Assembly (NCBI GenBank): GCA_021808485.1 | Contig: JAKBBN010000011.1 | Span: 1-55,059, forward strand | Origin: Planctomycetota bacterium | GTDB lineage: Bacteria > Planctomycetota > Phycisphaerae > WQYP01 | Reading direction: 5' to 3' | Length of the DNA: 55,059 nt | Part shown: in pieces, positions 25,761 to 35,549 of the stretch | Position numbering within the stretch: the stretch's first letter is position 1 | Layout of the letters: each line of letters starts with the position of its first letter | Made by a program: the position numbers and the translations under genes | Notes under the pieces: generated by a model | Seen by the model: the letters and a program-made list of their open reading frames with translations, nothing else | The model's database searches: none | Told to the model about the DNA's origin: nothing

Positions 25761-26588
25761 TCACCGTGCCAATTGGCGGCCGCGCTGTTGGGCGGCGGCG
25801 AGTGCGGCTTCAATCAATGCCGGAAAACCGTTGGTTTCCATACTTTGAATTGCAGCTTCGGTGAAGCCTCCCGGACTGGTCACCTTTCGGCGCAACTCCA
25901 CCGGTGAATCCGGCGATTCAGCGAGCATTTTTCCGGCGCCGATGATTGTTTGCCGGGCCAGCAATTCCGCCTCCGCATTCGGAATGCCCATTTTTTTTCC
26001 CGCGGAAGCCAACGCCTCCACCAGAAAAAAAACATACGCCGGTCCGGAGCCGGAGAGGCTGGTAACCGCATCCATCAAGTGTTCGGGGACTTCCACCGTT
26101 GCCCCGCAGACGCCGAACAGCTTACGAGCCGCCGCCATATCTTCCGCCGTCGCCAAGGTTCCCCGGCACAAACCACTGGCGCCGCTCCCCACCAGCATGG
26201 GGGTATTGGGCATGACACGTATGACCCGCACCGGAGGCAGCATACTTTCAATAAACTTTGTGGAAACGGCGGCCACGATGCTTATCAGCAGTGTTTGCGG
26301 GCCGATTCCGCGTTTCAATTCCGTTAATGCCTCGGTTATTTTTTGAGGCTTCACGGCCAGAATGACACAATCCGCCCGTGCAGCGGAAAGGGCGGCATCC
26401 GGACCGCGTTGTATATGCAATTGCCGCTCAAAGATATCCAATCGTTCACCCGACGGATCAATCGCCGCAATTTGCGCCGGGGGGACTATGCCCGCTGTTA
26501 TTATGCCGCGGGCGATCGCCTCAGCCATATTTCCCGCGCCGATAAAGCAAAGTGAATGACGCAGACTGCCGACGGATTTTTCAGACAT
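25761..26588 (-). CDS. proC: Pyrroline-5-carboxylate reductase
   Basis: 275 residues from the ATG at 26588, with AGGAG 8 bases upstream; the frame extends to 26639. The NAD(P)-binding start is LCFIGAGNMAEAIARGII (GxGxMA, characteristic of ProC). VILAVKPQKI, VIRVMPNTPMLVGSG and the C-terminal dimerisation segment SGSGPAYVFFLVEAL, followed by KVTSPGGFTEAAI, are family signatures. It performs the last step of proline synthesis, reducing pyrroline-5-carboxylate. The PTPS-like gene follows closely and is probably cotranscribed, but the two pathways are not linked. Divergent from the HIT gene. Confidence 0.96.
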   Translation of the reverse strand: MSEKSVGSLRHSLCFIGAGNMAEAIARGIITAGIVPPAQIAAIDPSGERLDIFERQLHIQRGPDAALSAARADCVILAVKPQKITEALTELKRGIGPQTLLISIVAAVSTKFIESMLPPVRVIRVMPNTPMLVGSGASGLCRGTLATAEDMAAARKLFGVCGATVEVPEHLMDAVTSLSGSGPAYVFFLVEALASAGKKMGIPNAEAELLARQTIIGAGKMLAESPDSPVELRRKVTSPGGFTEAAIQSMETNGFPALIEAALAAAQQRGRQLAR

Positions 26589-26822
26589 CGGATCAACTCC
26601 TCGCAGCGATTCCGGCAACCGGCCAACTGTACCCCTCATCCTTTACATATGCCGGATGGCGGGCGGACCGTCGAATTCCGGGGCTCACCGACCGGAGAGT
26701 TTACAGCAAATTGCACGCGGCGGCCAAAGCGCCGCCGTGCGGAATGGCCAACATGAATGAATTCGGTTATTCTCCGGCAATTCAAAGAAGCGGCAGTCCA
26801 GTTGTGTATACAGGAGTTAACG

Positions 26823-27296
26823 GTGGACCCATCCAGGCAACTGAACATGAATTCCGGTGATCGGGCGGCGGCGGCGGCAACGTGCGTATTTTGCCGCATT
26901 ATTCGCGGGGAAATTCCCGCACACCGCATTTATGAGGATGAGGCGGTGCTGGCCTTTCTGGACGTTGGTCCGGTCGTGACCGGGCATACGCTGGTGGTAC
27001 CCAAGACGCACTATCAAGATATTTTTGAGATTCCGGATCAAATCATCGCCGGTGTTTCATCGCGGTTGCCGCGGCTGGCGCGTGCGGTTGCCGCGGCTAC
27101 GCATGTTTCGGCATGCCACATTTTGGTCAATAATGGCCGGGAGGCGATGCAGTCCGTACCGCATCTGCACTACCACATTATTCCACGACAAGCCGGGGAC
27201 GGTTTTAATGTTCCATGGCATCCCGGCCGTTTACCCGGCGAACGGGCGGGTGAACTGGTTGCGGCCATCGCCGGGGCCCTGCGCCGGGAGGCGTAG
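26823..27296 (+). CDS. HIT-family hydrolase
   Basis: 157 residues from a GTG at 26823, chosen because AGGAG lies 6 bases upstream; ATGs at 26757 and 26847 also lie in frame. CVFCRIIRGEIPAHRIYEDE is the N-terminal signature with a CxxC that can bind zinc, and PHLHYHIIPR is the histidine triad (HxHxH-type) with the catalytic central His. The layout is that of the HINT/PKCI branch, which hydrolyses AMP-lysine or nucleotide phosphoramidates. Cytoplasmic and probably housekeeping. It is followed after 140 bases by the S10 peptidase gene. Confidence 0.93.
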   Translation: MDPSRQLNMNSGDRAAAAATCVFCRIIRGEIPAHRIYEDEAVLAFLDVGPVVTGHTLVVPKTHYQDIFEIPDQIIAGVSSRLPRLARAVAAATHVSACHILVNNGREAMQSVPHLHYHIIPRQAGDGFNVPWHPGRLPGERAGELVAAIAGALRREA

Positions 27297-27436
27297 CCCA
27301 TAGATTTTCGGAATTGTGTGGGTAATTTCCGGCTGCGGCAACTTTACAACTGTGCGCAGCGGCGCGAACGATATGGATTCAGGCTGCCGGGGCAGACAAC
27401 GGCCGGCCAAGCTTATTTTGCAGGTGGTGATAGTCG

Positions 27437-29038
27437 ATGATAACAGTGCGAAAATCGGGTTTACATGTTGCGTTATTGATTGGCGCGGCACTGGCGGTGG
27501 TTCCGAGTTTTAACGCCACTGCGGCGACGGTCGGCAAGGCAAAATCCGCCAAGAAGCCTGGAACTCAGGTTCCGGTACATCGCGCTGCGGCGATCCAGGG
27601 CCGGCTTCCCAAGGCGAATCCCAACGCCATCGCCATCGTGCACGGCAAACTTGCATTGGCGAACGGCAAAGTGCTGCATTACACGGTGCATACGGGCTAT
27701 ATACCGGTTACCAACAGCCAGGGAAAACCACAGGCCCGCATATTTTTTATTGCGTATACAAAAGATGTCCCGAAAGGCAGCGAAGCAAAACGTCCGGTTA
27801 CCTTCTGCTTTAACGGCGGCCCCGGCGCCGGTTCTTTATGGTTGAACCTGGGATGCGCCGGCCCGATGCGGCTGGTATTGACGCCGCAGGGGAATATCAC
27901 ACCTCCTCCGTTTCGGCTGGTTCCGAACAAGCAGAGCTGGCTGGCGGATACGGACCTGGTGTTTGTGGATCCCGTAGGTACCGGTTTCAGCCGGCCGGCG
28001 CCCGGTGTCCCGGGCGGGGCCTTTTACGGCGTGGATCAGGATATTCAATCGGTCGCAAAATTTATCCGCTTGTACACCACCATGTACAAGCGGTGGGCAT
28101 CGCCGGTGTATCTGGCCGGAGAAAGTTACGGCACGACGCGGGCCTGCGCTCTGGCGGATTATTTAAGTGCGCATACCGGGCTGGCGGTGAACGGCGTGAT
28201 CCTTATATCCTGTGCGCTCAATTTCCAGATTCTCCAGCCAAGCCTGGGCAATGACACGCCCTATCCGCTGTTTCTTCCCTCTTATACCGCGACTGCGTGG
28301 TACCATCACAAACTTTCGGCTGATCTTGAAAAGCATTTTCACCGCACGCTGGCGGCGTCGGAAAAATTCGCCCTTGGCGACTATATTTCCGCCTTGGCCA
28401 AGGGAAGCACGCTTTCCAAGGCGGATAAACTGCGCATCGCCGCGACGCTGGCGAAATTCACCGGCCTGTCGCAGCGGTTTATCCTGCTGTCCAACTTGCG
28501 TGTCGGTCCGAATACATTTGAACAGCAATTGCTGCGTGAGCGCCGGCGGGTGATCAGCCGGATGGATACCCGGCTTACGGGATACAATCCGAATCCGACC
28601 GGCGGTCGCGCCCCGTACGATCCTTCAATGTCGCGATTTATCGCACCGTTCACCAGTGCGTTTAACCAGTATGTCCGGCAGGACCTGCACTATTCAAATT
28701 ATCTGCCGTACAAGGCGCTGGCGGGATTACCATGGAATTTCGGTCCGGGGGGCCAGGGATACCTGTTTGTGACGGATAATTTGCGGCGGGCCATGATTCG
28801 CGATCCCTATATGCGCGTGCTGGTTTGCAGCGGGTATTTTGATCTTGCGACGCCCTTTTTTGGCACGGTCTACAGCATGGATCATTTGAATTTGAGCCGG
28901 CGATTGCAGGGCCACATTAAGGAAGTGTTCTTTCGCGGCGGTCACATGCTTTATCATCCGGAGGATATGCGAAAAAAACTCGCCCGGGAAATTCACACTT
29001 TTATCCAGTCCAATTCAGACCTGAAAGCCCGGCCATGA
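27437..29038 (+). CDS. Exported S10-family serine carboxypeptidase
   Basis: 533 residues. A signal peptide covers about residues 1-30 (LHVALLIGAALAVVPSFNATA). The S10 landmarks are NGGPGAGSLWLN (substrate carboxylate-binding loop), GESYGTTRACALADYL with the nucleophilic Ser, CSGYFDLATPFFG with the catalytic Asp, and GGHMLYHP with the catalytic His. The alpha/beta-hydrolase core is interrupted by a helical cap around residues 270-400. S10 enzymes trim C-terminal residues at acidic pH in eukaryotic vacuoles; bacterial homologues are exported and known from acidophiles and soil bacteria. Substrate unknown. Convergent with the ABC permease gene. Confidence 0.92.
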   Translation: MITVRKSGLHVALLIGAALAVVPSFNATAATVGKAKSAKKPGTQVPVHRAAAIQGRLPKANPNAIAIVHGKLALANGKVLHYTVHTGYIPVTNSQGKPQARIFFIAYTKDVPKGSEAKRPVTFCFNGGPGAGSLWLNLGCAGPMRLVLTPQGNITPPPFRLVPNKQSWLADTDLVFVDPVGTGFSRPAPGVPGGAFYGVDQDIQSVAKFIRLYTTMYKRWASPVYLAGESYGTTRACALADYLSAHTGLAVNGVILISCALNFQILQPSLGNDTPYPLFLPSYTATAWYHHKLSADLEKHFHRTLAASEKFALGDYISALAKGSTLSKADKLRIAATLAKFTGLSQRFILLSNLRVGPNTFEQQLLRERRRVISRMDTRLTGYNPNPTGGRAPYDPSMSRFIAPFTSAFNQYVRQDLHYSNYLPYKALAGLPWNFGPGGQGYLFVTDNLRRAMIRDPYMRVLVCSGYFDLATPFFGTVYSMDHLNLSRRLQGHIKEVFFRGGHMLYHPEDMRKKLAREIHTFIQSNSDLKARP

Positions 29039-29096
29039 GCGCCGCTTGCCGGCCGGGGCGATGAGCCAAGATGATCGCATGGGTGCGGGAGGGGTG

Positions 29097-30059
29097 CTAT
29101 GCCTTCAGGCCGGTGAGATTGTGGCTGTCGATAAAATATCGCTGGGCGGCGAAAAACAGCACCAGACACGGCAGCATGGTGACGCAAGTCGCGGCGAGCA
29201 GGTATTGAGGATGTATGACGCCGTACTGGCCGTTGAAACTCGCCAGGGCCAGCGTCAGCGTGTAGCGGCGGGGGGAATCAAGAAAAATCAGCGGGGAAAA
29301 ATAGTCATTCCATGCGTTTAAAAAGCTGAAGATGGCGGTAATGGCGATCACCGGTGCGGAAAGCGGCAGCATGATGCGGAAATATATCCGCCATTCCGAG
29401 CAGCCGTCCATTCGCGCCGCCTCCACGAGTTCTTCCGGAATCTGGCTGAAGAACTGGCGGAACATAAATACAAAAAATGGGGATGCCAGCCAGGCGGGAA
29501 CGATGAGGGGAAGAAACGTATTGATCCAGCCCATATCCCGGAATAAAAGGAAGACGGGAATGATGGTCACCTGCGCCGGCAGCATGAGTGTGGAAAGCAT
29601 CAGTATGAAGAGAAAATTGCGGCCCCAAAATTTATAGCGGGCGAACCCGAAACCGACCAGGGAACTGGAGAACACCTGCCCGACGACGCTGAACGTGGTG
29701 ACGAATATGGTGTTGGCCAGGGCACGGAGAAAATGCATCCGTTCCAGGGACTTGGGATAATTCATCCAATGAAAATGTGATGGAATCAATTGAAAGCCGC
29801 CGGCCTGCATGGCCTGTTCACTTTTCAGGCTGCCGCTGAGCAGGAAAAGCCATGGTGCGATAAAGGCCGCACCCGCCAGCAGCAGGCAACCGGCAATGAG
29901 GGTGGCCTGCAGGCGGGAATATCGGCGGTTTTGCCCGCGCCGCAGCAGGTCCAGCAGGTCCGCATATGGCGCAATAAGCCACCGTCCCATGCGATAAAGC
30001 CGGCCCGCCTTTGGTGTTGCGGGGGAAACGCCGCTGCCGGAATTTTGGCGTAAAGTCAC
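29097..30059 (-). CDS. ABC carbohydrate permease, MalG-like
   Basis: 320 residues with six predicted membrane helices (the first near 53-75). The EAA loop that docks the ATPase is ELVEAARMDGCSEWRIYFRI, followed by MLPLSAPVIAI, the MalG/LacG-type signature. Its start codon overlaps the stop of the upstream fusion gene (ATGA-like, 4 bases), so the two are translationally coupled and should form one importer. No ATPase gene is present. In many bacteria a shared MsmX/UgpC-type ATPase encoded elsewhere serves such importers; this is inference here. The N-terminal 50 residues are polar. Confidence 0.92.
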   Translation of the reverse strand: MTLRQNSGSGVSPATPKAGRLYRMGRWLIAPYADLLDLLRRGQNRRYSRLQATLIAGCLLLAGAAFIAPWLFLLSGSLKSEQAMQAGGFQLIPSHFHWMNYPKSLERMHFLRALANTIFVTTFSVVGQVFSSSLVGFGFARYKFWGRNFLFILMLSTLMLPAQVTIIPVFLLFRDMGWINTFLPLIVPAWLASPFFVFMFRQFFSQIPEELVEAARMDGCSEWRIYFRIMLPLSAPVIAITAIFSFLNAWNDYFSPLIFLDSPRRYTLTLALASFNGQYGVIHPQYLLAATCVTMLPCLVLFFAAQRYFIDSHNLTGLKA

Positions 30060-32656
30060 GGAAGATAGACCTCATAATAAATCCAGCGGCGTGATACGCG
30101 GAATATCAGAACAGTGAATACCAGCAGAAGCACAAAAAACAGCCATGCCAATGCAGATGCATAGCCCATGCGATAATAGCGAAATGCCTGATGATAAAGA
30201 TACAACACGTAAAAGTTGGTGGCCTTGTCCGGACCGCCGTCGGTCATGACCTGGGCCTGGGTAAAAATTTGAAAGGACCCGATCAATGCCGTGACGATGT
30301 TAAAGAAGATGACGGGTGAAAGGATGGGGAGTGTAATAAATATAAATCGCCGGATGCTTGAGGCGCCGTCAACCCGTGCGGCTTCATGGTACGATTCGGG
30401 AATGGACTTGAGCCCCGCCAGATAAACGATCATGGAACCGCCGATTCCCCACATTCCCATCAGGGCAAAAGCGGGCACGCCCCATGTGCGGGCATCGACA
30501 CCGAACCAGTCCGGCGGGGTGACCCGCAGCCCGGCGGCTATTTCGGCCATCCATGTATGCAGCCCGGGCAGTTGTGCCGCGATGCTGAAAAAAGTGGAAG
30601 GCAAATTGAAGATCACTCCGAGGGCGCGATTTACCAGGCCGTAATCCGAATTGAACATTCCCAGCCAGAGTGTGGCCATGGCCACACCGCTGATGACCGA
30701 AGGAAGAAAGAAAACAGTCCGGAATAACCGGATTCCCGCGGTACGGGAATTGACCAGCAGGGCAAGACCAAGGGCCAGGCACTGGCCCAGCGGAATGAGC
30801 AGCAGCACATAAAGCACCGTTACCCAGATTGAATGAAAGACGTTGCGATCCGTCAGCAGAATGTCGTGATAGTTCTTCAGGCCGGTAAAACGGGCTTGTT
30901 GCAGAGGTTCGACGGCGTTCCAGCGGGTAAAAGAAAGCAGCAGCGAGATGATCATGGGGCCGGCGGCGAGGCAGACAAACCCCGCAAGCCACGGAAGAAT
31001 AAATATGGCGCCCGCCCGCTGCGGACTGCCGCCCGCGGTGCGGCGCATAGCGCCCCGGAACCACAGGAGCAGGGGAAGGGCAAGCAGCAGGGCGGTTGCC
31101 GGCATCAACTGGAACCATGGCATGGCCGGATGCGGCGTTTTATCGCGGTTGAGTTGTAAATACCGCTTCCAGCGGGAACGCACGGCCAAGGCCGCCTGCA
31201 TGGGTGATTTAACCCCAATACGCAGCGCCGCCGCCATTTCTTCCTGTAAAATAGAGTGGAATTTTTGATGCCCCAAAAACGGTTTTGCCAACCGGCCGCG
31301 GTTCAGCGCGGTGAGAAATATGTAGGAATGCACCGGCGGCAGGCCGGGAGCAATAAAGGCCCCCGAGCGGGCGACGGATTGGATGGAGGGGATGGAAAGT
31401 CCAAGGCGGGCCTGCACCTTTTGCGCCTGCGGTCGGCATAAAAATCGGAGAAGTTCCACGGCGTGGCGCGGATGACGGGCGCCGGCCGGTATGGCCCAGG
31501 CGACCGTCGTGATGCTGGAAATGGCGGCTGATTGGCGAGGAATGGGGACCACGTCCCATTGAAAAGTATGAATCGCGCGGAACGCGGGCGTTGCCCACCG
31601 GCCGAGCGGGCCGATCATGCCGACTTGCCCGCTGTAGAACTCCTCGCTGCCGTGATGGGCGATGCCGGTGGCGTTAAAGGCGCTGTGGTCCTTGAACCGC
31701 ATGGCGTAAATCATGCTTAATGCGGCCTGCGCGGGCGGTGATTCAAGCGCCGGATGATGAATATTTCCGTTGCGGAAGAATCGCCCGCCAAAAGACCAGA
31801 TGATATTTTGCAGATCCATCGGCGAGGTGTTGATGACCGCTCCGTAATACGGGCCTCCGGCGCCCGGCTGCAGTTGCGATATTTTGCGGCTGTCACGGCG
31901 AAATGTCCGCCATGTCCATCCGTGGAAAGGGACCGGCAGATTGGCGCGGGCAAAAAGATTAAGATTTACATAAAACACCAATGAGGAGCAATCCTTGGGA
32001 ATGCCATACAAATCACCGGATCCGACTTGCCGGCCGTTGAATTCGTAGGCATGTCGCAAAGTCGGATAAAGGTCCTTTATCCATAAAAAATGTCCCTGAC
32101 GCTGCTGCCGGGCGATGGCCGGGTTGAGATTGAGCAACAGCTTTTCCTTTACCATGCGTAAAAAGCTGCTCTCCGGCAGGTAGAAAAGATCGGGTGGTGA
32201 TCCGGCGGCAAACATGGCTTTCAACTTGGCCGGATAATCACCGGAATTGTTGATATCCTGCACGTGAACATTCGGGTGGCGGGATTCAAAGGTCCGTACC
32301 AGCCTGTGAACAATGCGGTCTTCAGAGGGCGATCCCCAGTGCAGAATTCGCAGTGTGATGACGCCGGCCGGGCGGCGATTTTGCCATAGTTCCCGGCCGA
32401 CGCGGACAAATGACCAGATTACGGCCAGTATCACCAGGATCAATAGTCCCCACGATGCCGTGCGGCGGATCATCCGCCACATTGCCGGCGCCCGCCGGAT
32501 AAGGAATCGCAGGCGATCGCTGCGTTGAATTGCCGCCGTTGATGCAGCCGCAAGCAGCTTGCCCAGATGCCACGTCGCGGCGATTAAAAAAATGAAAAGC
32601 AGCGTAACGCAGACGGTGAGAACCGGTCTACTCAGAAGCGGATTGGAGAAAAGCAT
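30056..32656 (-). CDS. Fused ABC solute-binding protein and MalF-like permease
   Basis: 866 residues from the ATG at 32656 (GGAG 8 bases upstream); a longer frame to 32848 would overlap the GH13 gene. Two hydrophobic helices lie at about 11-30 and 69-86. Residues 100-500 are a family 1 extracellular sugar-binding domain, with ITLRILHWGSPSEDRIVHRL, SGDYPAKLKAMFAAGSPPDLFYLPES and MIGPLGRW typical of MalE-like proteins. From about 511 a MalF/UgpA-type permease follows, with EAA loop YHEAARVDGASSIRRF (about 755). Normally the two parts are separate genes and the binding domain is periplasmic. Here it is tethered to the membrane domain. It pairs with the MalG-like permease by ATGA coupling. Confidence 0.9.
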   Translation of the reverse strand: MLFSNPLLSRPVLTVCVTLLFIFLIAATWHLGKLLAAASTAAIQRSDRLRFLIRRAPAMWRMIRRTASWGLLILVILAVIWSFVRVGRELWQNRRPAGVITLRILHWGSPSEDRIVHRLVRTFESRHPNVHVQDINNSGDYPAKLKAMFAAGSPPDLFYLPESSFLRMVKEKLLLNLNPAIARQQRQGHFLWIKDLYPTLRHAYEFNGRQVGSGDLYGIPKDCSSLVFYVNLNLFARANLPVPFHGWTWRTFRRDSRKISQLQPGAGGPYYGAVINTSPMDLQNIIWSFGGRFFRNGNIHHPALESPPAQAALSMIYAMRFKDHSAFNATGIAHHGSEEFYSGQVGMIGPLGRWATPAFRAIHTFQWDVVPIPRQSAAISSITTVAWAIPAGARHPRHAVELLRFLCRPQAQKVQARLGLSIPSIQSVARSGAFIAPGLPPVHSYIFLTALNRGRLAKPFLGHQKFHSILQEEMAAALRIGVKSPMQAALAVRSRWKRYLQLNRDKTPHPAMPWFQLMPATALLLALPLLLWFRGAMRRTAGGSPQRAGAIFILPWLAGFVCLAAGPMIISLLLSFTRWNAVEPLQQARFTGLKNYHDILLTDRNVFHSIWVTVLYVLLLIPLGQCLALGLALLVNSRTAGIRLFRTVFFLPSVISGVAMATLWLGMFNSDYGLVNRALGVIFNLPSTFFSIAAQLPGLHTWMAEIAAGLRVTPPDWFGVDARTWGVPAFALMGMWGIGGSMIVYLAGLKSIPESYHEAARVDGASSIRRFIFITLPILSPVIFFNIVTALIGSFQIFTQAQVMTDGGPDKATNFYVLYLYHQAFRYYRMGYASALAWLFFVLLLVFTVLIFRVSRRWIYYEVYLP

Positions 32657-32760
32657 CACCAGAACTCCGGCCCGTGATCGTACTTTAAGCTCCCATTCTA
32701 GGCGAAGCGGCGGCCGGTTGCACTTGGTATGCGCGGCCCAATTAAAAAATGAGCGGATTG

Positions 32761-35418
32761 TTATTGTTGGATGGCGGTGGATACCCCCTTTGCGGCGGAT
32801 GCGCGGGGTGCGCCTGTTTGCCGGCGGGCGAGAATCATGGTTTGCCACGGTGCAAGCGTGAGCGTGAGGCTCGCCCCCCGCGAGGTCCGGCCTTTTGCCT
32901 TGCGGCGAAGCAACAGGACCGGACGCCTGACGCTCCGTTGGTCGCGACCGGCCGGGATCATAAGCCTGAAATCCGCGGCGGAAAGATAATTGAAAAGCGG
33001 CTTGTTCCGATCCGCTTTCAGAACAGGTAATTGAACCGTATGACGCAGCCCGCTGCGGTTTAGAATGACATAGACATGCCGATCGCCGATGCTGCGGTCA
33101 AAAGCAAAAATATCATTTCCGGATTCCGCAAGAAGCTGGGCGTAGGCGCCGGTTTGAAGGGGCGCAAGCTGCCTGTGCGCGGCGATGGCAAAGCGATAAA
33201 AGCGCAGCAGGGAGGTATTGATGGTGAGCCGGCGATCATCATAGGGCATCAATTGCCGCCACAGCATAGGCTGGCGGTCTGACGGGTCGCTGGCTCCCCA
33301 CATACCCACCTCATCGCCGTACCAGATCATCGGCGCCCCGGGGAAGGACATTTGAAATGCAACCACCTGTTTGAATCGCGTGTAGTCTTTGGGGGTGGGT
33401 TTGTCCGTGCTGTAATGATCGCCGTTCTGCAGACGGTCGTTGGAATTGAACGGCTGATTCATATTGACCAGCCGGGATACAAAGCGGTCGGTATCATGAC
33501 TGTCAATCAAATTTTGCTGGGATAAATCCACCTGCCATGGGTACCAGGCCAGCATGCGTGCCAACTGGGCCCCAAAATGCCCGGGTCCGATGCCGATGCC
33601 GCCGGGCTGCCGATTTGCCGCAAAAAATTGCGTGCAGAGGGTGGCGAAAGGATAATTCATCACCGCATCAAATTGATTGCCCTTATTAAGCCATGCCTGC
33701 GCCGGCGTCCAAATTTCGCCGATAATCACGGCCTTTGGATTGATCTGCTTCACCACTTTCCGCCACGCAATCCAGAAAGAATGCGGAACGTCCGGTGCGG
33801 TATCCAGTCGCCAGCCGTCCACACCATCGGCAACCTTCCCATTGGGCGCCATCCATCGCCGGGTAATGGCATCAATATAGCGGCAATAGCCGGGCGCAAG
33901 GCCGGTTCCCGGATAATGGCGGAACATCGGCATGTTTCCGTCGACTTGTCCCCATCCCTGATAAACCACCGGAGGGCCCCATTTAAGGATATCAAACCAG
34001 CCGGCATACGGAGATTTCTTTCCGAGTTTCAGCACGCTTTGAAAAGGCGCAAAGCCGACGCCGCAATGGCCGAAGGGAACATCAATGATTACCTTGAAGC
34101 CCTGCCGGTGGGCTTGGCGGATAAACTTCAGAAATACCTTATCCGATGCCGACCATTGCCATGTTTTGGGGTCGCGGATTTTTTCGCCGTGCAGTTTGGC
34201 CAGCGAATTCTTGATGCCGAATCCGTCATCCACATGGCGGTAATCCCATGGGTCATATTTGTGAATGGTCGGAGATTCAAAAATGGGAGTCAGATAAAGT
34301 GCGTTGACCCCGAGCCGCCGGAGATAGCCGAGTTTATCCGCAATTCCCTGTATGTCGCCTCCGTAAAAACGGTTGTAAACGTAACTGTAAAAGTTCCCTT
34401 TTTCACCTGCGGGCCTGTATGGCTTAAACCACGACCATCGCCAGGGCACATGATGGGCCGGATCGTTGGCCTTGTTTCCATTCGCAAATCTCTCCGGGAA
34501 AATTTCATACCATATTGCCCGTTTCGTCCAGTCCGGCGTAACGACCTTGGGTTGCATGTGCACGCTGTAGGCATGGCGCTCCGCGGCGCGGACCGACGTA
34601 TAGAAGTTATAATCCGCCAGGTACAATGTCTGTTTTCCGGAGCAAACCGCGAATAAGTAATGGCTTGTCGGTTGTGTAACTGCGGCGATAACGCCCCATT
34701 TTGTGCAGTCACGATAGGATAACTCAACATTCATCCGCCGGGCGATCCATTGGTGCGGGGCGGATCGGATCAAGACCAGAACACGGGACAGGCCGCCGGT
34801 GCGGGCTTTGAGCGTCAGCTGCAGTGCGTGGTGATTAATGACGTCGCAATTGTTGACTGCCCGGGGATTAAATGCGATCTCGTTGATCGGAACAATATTC
34901 GGCTTGGGGGCCGGCATTCGCTGCCATGCGGAGCGAATACGCACGCCGGAGTTCAATCCGCCATTGCCGTCGTTTGCCGCGAGCTTGGGATCGGCGGCCG
35001 GGTCCGGCATCCATTGATTCGCATTAAGGACGAATTTGTAATAGTGCAGCCCCGGTGTGAGCCGCAGAGTGACTTTCCATGAATGACCGCCGCCGGAATG
35101 CGTTGGTTTCATCAACGTTGCGGTCGGCGACCAACTATTAAAATCGCCGGCAAGATGCACCACGGAAGGAATGGCGTGGCCAACCGGCAAAGTCAGAAAA
35201 AAAGTGTGCGGCTCGCGGCGCGGTATAGCGGTAAGACGGCCGATTGCATTTGAGTTGTGGATATGCACCTGCGCGGCGGCAACGGCCGGACGATTCAGAG
35301 ACGTGCCGAAATTCCACAAGCATGCGGCGGCAAGGCAAATCCCGATTCGATTATTAAGCCGGGCGGGTAACCCGTGGAGGTGACGCCCGAGATTCGCACG
35401 GATACGATTATTGCTCAT
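32761..35418 (-). CDS. Exported GH13 alpha-glucan hydrolase (neopullulanase/cyclomaltodextrinase-like)
   Basis: 885 residues. A signal peptide lies at about 20-50 (GICLAAACLWNFG...PAVAAA). Two carbohydrate-related Ig-like modules follow: a CBM48/E-set-type domain (HLAGDFNSWSPTATLM ... LHYYKFVLNANQWMPDP) and a CBM34-type domain ending in TLYLADYNF. The GH13 barrel starts near 290 (RAIWYEIFPERFANG). Active-site regions: DVPFGHCG (region I, with Gly for the usual Asn), GWRLDTAPDV with the nucleophile Asp near 537, VIIGEIW with the acid/base Glu near 568, and LIDSHDTDRF with the third Asp near 640. All catalytic residues are present, so it should cleave maltodextrins, pullulan or cyclodextrins in the periplasm. 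It is downstream of lacI. Confidence 0.93.
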   Translation of the reverse strand: MSNNRIRANLGRHLHGLPARLNNRIGICLAAACLWNFGTSLNRPAVAAAQVHIHNSNAIGRLTAIPRREPHTFFLTLPVGHAIPSVVHLAGDFNSWSPTATLMKPTHSGGGHSWKVTLRLTPGLHYYKFVLNANQWMPDPAADPKLAANDGNGGLNSGVRIRSAWQRMPAPKPNIVPINEIAFNPRAVNNCDVINHHALQLTLKARTGGLSRVLVLIRSAPHQWIARRMNVELSYRDCTKWGVIAAVTQPTSHYLFAVCSGKQTLYLADYNFYTSVRAAERHAYSVHMQPKVVTPDWTKRAIWYEIFPERFANGNKANDPAHHVPWRWSWFKPYRPAGEKGNFYSYVYNRFYGGDIQGIADKLGYLRRLGVNALYLTPIFESPTIHKYDPWDYRHVDDGFGIKNSLAKLHGEKIRDPKTWQWSASDKVFLKFIRQAHRQGFKVIIDVPFGHCGVGFAPFQSVLKLGKKSPYAGWFDILKWGPPVVYQGWGQVDGNMPMFRHYPGTGLAPGYCRYIDAITRRWMAPNGKVADGVDGWRLDTAPDVPHSFWIAWRKVVKQINPKAVIIGEIWTPAQAWLNKGNQFDAVMNYPFATLCTQFFAANRQPGGIGIGPGHFGAQLARMLAWYPWQVDLSQQNLIDSHDTDRFVSRLVNMNQPFNSNDRLQNGDHYSTDKPTPKDYTRFKQVVAFQMSFPGAPMIWYGDEVGMWGASDPSDRQPMLWRQLMPYDDRRLTINTSLLRFYRFAIAAHRQLAPLQTGAYAQLLAESGNDIFAFDRSIGDRHVYVILNRSGLRHTVQLPVLKADRNKPLFNYLSAADFRLMIPAGRDQRSVRRPVLLLRRKAKGRTSRGASLTLTLAPWQTMILARRQTGAPRASAAKGVSTAIQQ

Positions 35419-35441
35419 GATCAGACCAGTTCAAAAAGGTG

Positions 35442-35451
35442 GTGGTACCAC
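35442..35451. promoter_or_regulatory. 10-bp palindrome in GH13 leader
   Basis: GTGGTACCAC, a perfect 10-base palindrome 24 bases upstream of the GH13 start. It is unlike the LacI-type sites at 36792-37804. It could form a small hairpin or bind a regulator, but nothing else supports either. Confidence 0.25.
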
Positions 35452-35549
35452 AAAGCCCGGATTCGGCTCAATATGATGGTACGTTTATTTTCCGCGGATA
35501 AAGGGAATACATGCCTGCATGCCGCTGTGTCCGCACAAAACGGCAGGAG

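Noticed and set aside
33577..34656. 359-codon open frame on the plus strand opposite the GH13 gene
   Set aside because: The minus-strand frame encodes a complete GH13 enzyme with all catalytic regions. The opposite frame has no recognisable domain and is a codon-bias shadow.
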